This document shows, piece by piece, positions 50,101-50,289 of a stretch of 50,289 nucleotides of DNA. The notes beneath the pieces were generated by a model, which was given only the letters and a program-made list of their open reading frames with translations, searched no databases and was not told the origin of the DNA. The position numbers were made by a program, and so were the translations under genes. Origin of the DNA: CAZVWH01 sp964631175 (GTDB taxonomy: Bacteria > Planctomycetota > Phycisphaerae > Sedimentisphaerales > Anaerobacaceae); NCBI GenBank assembly GCA_964631175.1, contig CAZVWH010000009.1, positions 1-50,289 on the forward strand. The letters are read 5' to 3'. Position 1 is the stretch's first letter; every line of letters starts with the position of its first letter.

Positions 50101-50289
50101 ACCTCCGTTATGCACGTTGACGGCCAAATTGATGGTGCTTTAGCCTTCAATGGAAGCAGCGATTATATCGACTGTGGAAATGACAGTAGCTTAAATATCG
50201 CCAATAATATATCAATCTCAGCTTGGGTAAGGTTTGACAGCTTATCAGATCGGTACCAAACCATCGTTGCCAAACGAGGTAGTTTTCCA
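47164..50289 (+). CDS. Large secreted P-domain and LamG-repeat protein, 3' end off the window
   Basis: Open for 1042 codons with no stop before the window edge. GGGGGAGG precedes the ATG at 47164. Signal peptide at ~residues 15-38 (FVVFCSLVFILLPIDAQA). Residues ~40-170 are a proprotein-convertase P domain (VDIEYWITHPWRGDLKVWLT, GTLDSWKIWVYY). Residues ~175-560 have beta-rich regions not recognised (FGIWKGTLNSTKYGVSGT). A Thr-rich linker (GTTTTTTTT) precedes the first LamG/concanavalin-like domain at ~562-780 (AHWTMDDN, GNGNHG, ALAFNGSSDYIDCGNDSS, WHHVVVTYTF). A fibronectin-like or unknown region follows, and a second LamG domain begins at ~950. The two LamG starts are about 93% identical in DNA. 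Likely exported or surface-bound, probably binding carbohydrates. Confidence 0.9.
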   Translation, partial: MIPQQKINTRSLFSVLSKFVVFCSLVFILLPIDAQAQTRTEELFFHAQGTPKPIQDNGGYEGRTIWEINLTGAPSNAVIKSVDIEYWITHPWRGDLKVWLTTKYNGEWIEYVLWDRQGVSLDDIHEKETDLTTWTGLSVNRKWYLCAADFREPEEGTLDSWKIWVYYDSPDAPQMFIPYFYDFTEGKPGFSSGWEYYSTNHGRIEVVDGKLRMDDRQEGSPSSLNEAILHVDLSGQSGVVLTLDHECNNDEDTDTSLPSMFPAHLNGDGIAISADGINWYLVTNLTTSFQNKSFNLDRVVREAGINYTSDFQIKFQQYDNYPWPTDGRTFDNILITATGADPQSREPFGIWKGTLNSTKYGVSGTIRNWILREDFTTQGTFVLFIEQEDTNIEINFSGTYSVNPANDWLSFLYTGTASILTDGQLMVVPCTLDIQGTVFRSLIEGTYALKLSPPDLPPVVDNGTWEVTLAPNIILHIFGIEIATGWYYNDPDVWGDLSYDFSLGLETDNTISYVEFRSPTGYTFQIPSDPYTQVGDIETWHYPIETGSSGTTTTTTTTPSLAAHWTMDDNTANKTVTDSSGNGNHGIARQDTSVMHVDGQIDGALAFNGSSDYIDCGNDSSLDITGSVSISAWVRFDTLADRYQAIVAKRGSFPNDKSNYLLRTGETGIEDELEFCYHDGTDWQVYATSNANLITGKWHHVVVTYTFGTGTSIKCYLNNNLLSGSWTYGNGNVPVLTTTKPVTIGGLTNSQWLNGAIDNLMIFNGTLTESEIGALYSGQQPSLSGSRERWDYIGQFTNLDELDKYGDGNYQITVYYKDGTTDQTTVRYRIPGTNNSIPQPTEMPVLTFPKSSSAATSPLTFTWEPCRDAGATSIGLCLEKQDSSYSEWTDIELPTSATSSDPIFLSRGSWQAQIFFERSYGFNNPDNIDVSIGKYSESDYAFEISESTLAAHWTMDDNAANKTVTDSSGNGNHGTTGQDTSVMHVDGQIDGALAFNGSSDYIDCGNDSSLNIANNISISAWVRFDSLSDRYQTIVAKRGSFP
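48847..49125 (+). repeat. Intragenic LamG repeat, copy 1
   Basis: Matches 50011-50289 over the whole 279 nt with about 20 differences, in the same frame, 1164 nt apart. The window ends within copy 2, so the duplicated unit may be longer. Confidence 0.9.
50011..50289 (+). repeat. Intragenic LamG repeat, copy 2 (cut by window end)
   Basis: See copy 1 at 48847-49125; starts GCTGCTCATTGGACGATGGA in both. Confidence 0.9.

Overview
The window is about 50 kb of bacterial DNA with two 100-base runs of N (3203-3302 and 5181-5280), so it is a draft scaffold. The gene set suggests a Gram-negative-type outer membrane: KdsA, LpxD, LpxI, a family 9 (heptosyltransferase-like) glycosyltransferase, a HlyD/TolC pair and large secreted FG-GAP, P-domain and LamG proteins. 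Together with moderate GC, a C4 zinc-ribbon gene beside an RNase H gene, and very abundant short palindromic and tandem repeats, this looks like an uncultured planctomycete of the Phycisphaerae/Sedimentisphaerales type. That placement is inference from recalled gene content and was not tested by any search.

Layout. 1-9.6 kb holds housekeeping genes: an M20 peptidase (runs off the left edge), a zinc-ribbon coiled-coil protein, an RNase H::PurN fusion cut by the first gap, a small membrane protein, tyrS cut by the second gap, a DUF2283 fragment, two single-pass coiled-coil membrane proteins (one with an HTH-like N-terminus) and a membrane sulfatase/LtaS-like enzyme. 9.7-17.5 kb, all on the minus strand, holds a Xer recombinase, a small unknown, a radical SAM protein, kdsA, a lipid-kinase-like protein, a CYTH protein and leuS. 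17.8-22.2 kb is the most intriguing block: VTC polyphosphate-polymerase domain, DUF4956 membrane protein, HlyD-like periplasmic adaptor and TolC-like outer membrane lipoprotein, tightly packed on one strand. I read it as a possible synthesis-and-export system for polyphosphate or another anionic polymer.

22.7-29.4 kb is an accessory, repeat-rich stretch: a DUF2752 protein, an IS3-family remnant bracketed by 59-bp direct repeats, a REP-associated Y1 transposase with its own hairpins, an HNH endonuclease, a two-helix potassium-channel-like protein, and about 2 kb of repeats and palindromes without a credible gene. 29.4-36.3 kb on the plus strand carries an FG-GAP protein, mnmA, a GT9 enzyme, lpxD and lpxI. 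36.3-45.9 kb is a surface-polysaccharide cluster: methyltransferases, a DegT/DnrJ aminotransferase, several GT2 enzymes including a paralogous set with a shared C-terminus, a GT4-like enzyme, and decayed gene fragments. 46-50.3 kb has a long leader with a perfect consensus sigma70 promoter, then a very large secreted P-domain/LamG protein with no stop before the right edge.

A recurring theme is repeat DNA entering genes. Palindromic or tandem repeats contribute in-frame codons, stop codons or start regions to at least six genes (3330, 6302, 17865, 24648, 29404 and 35450).
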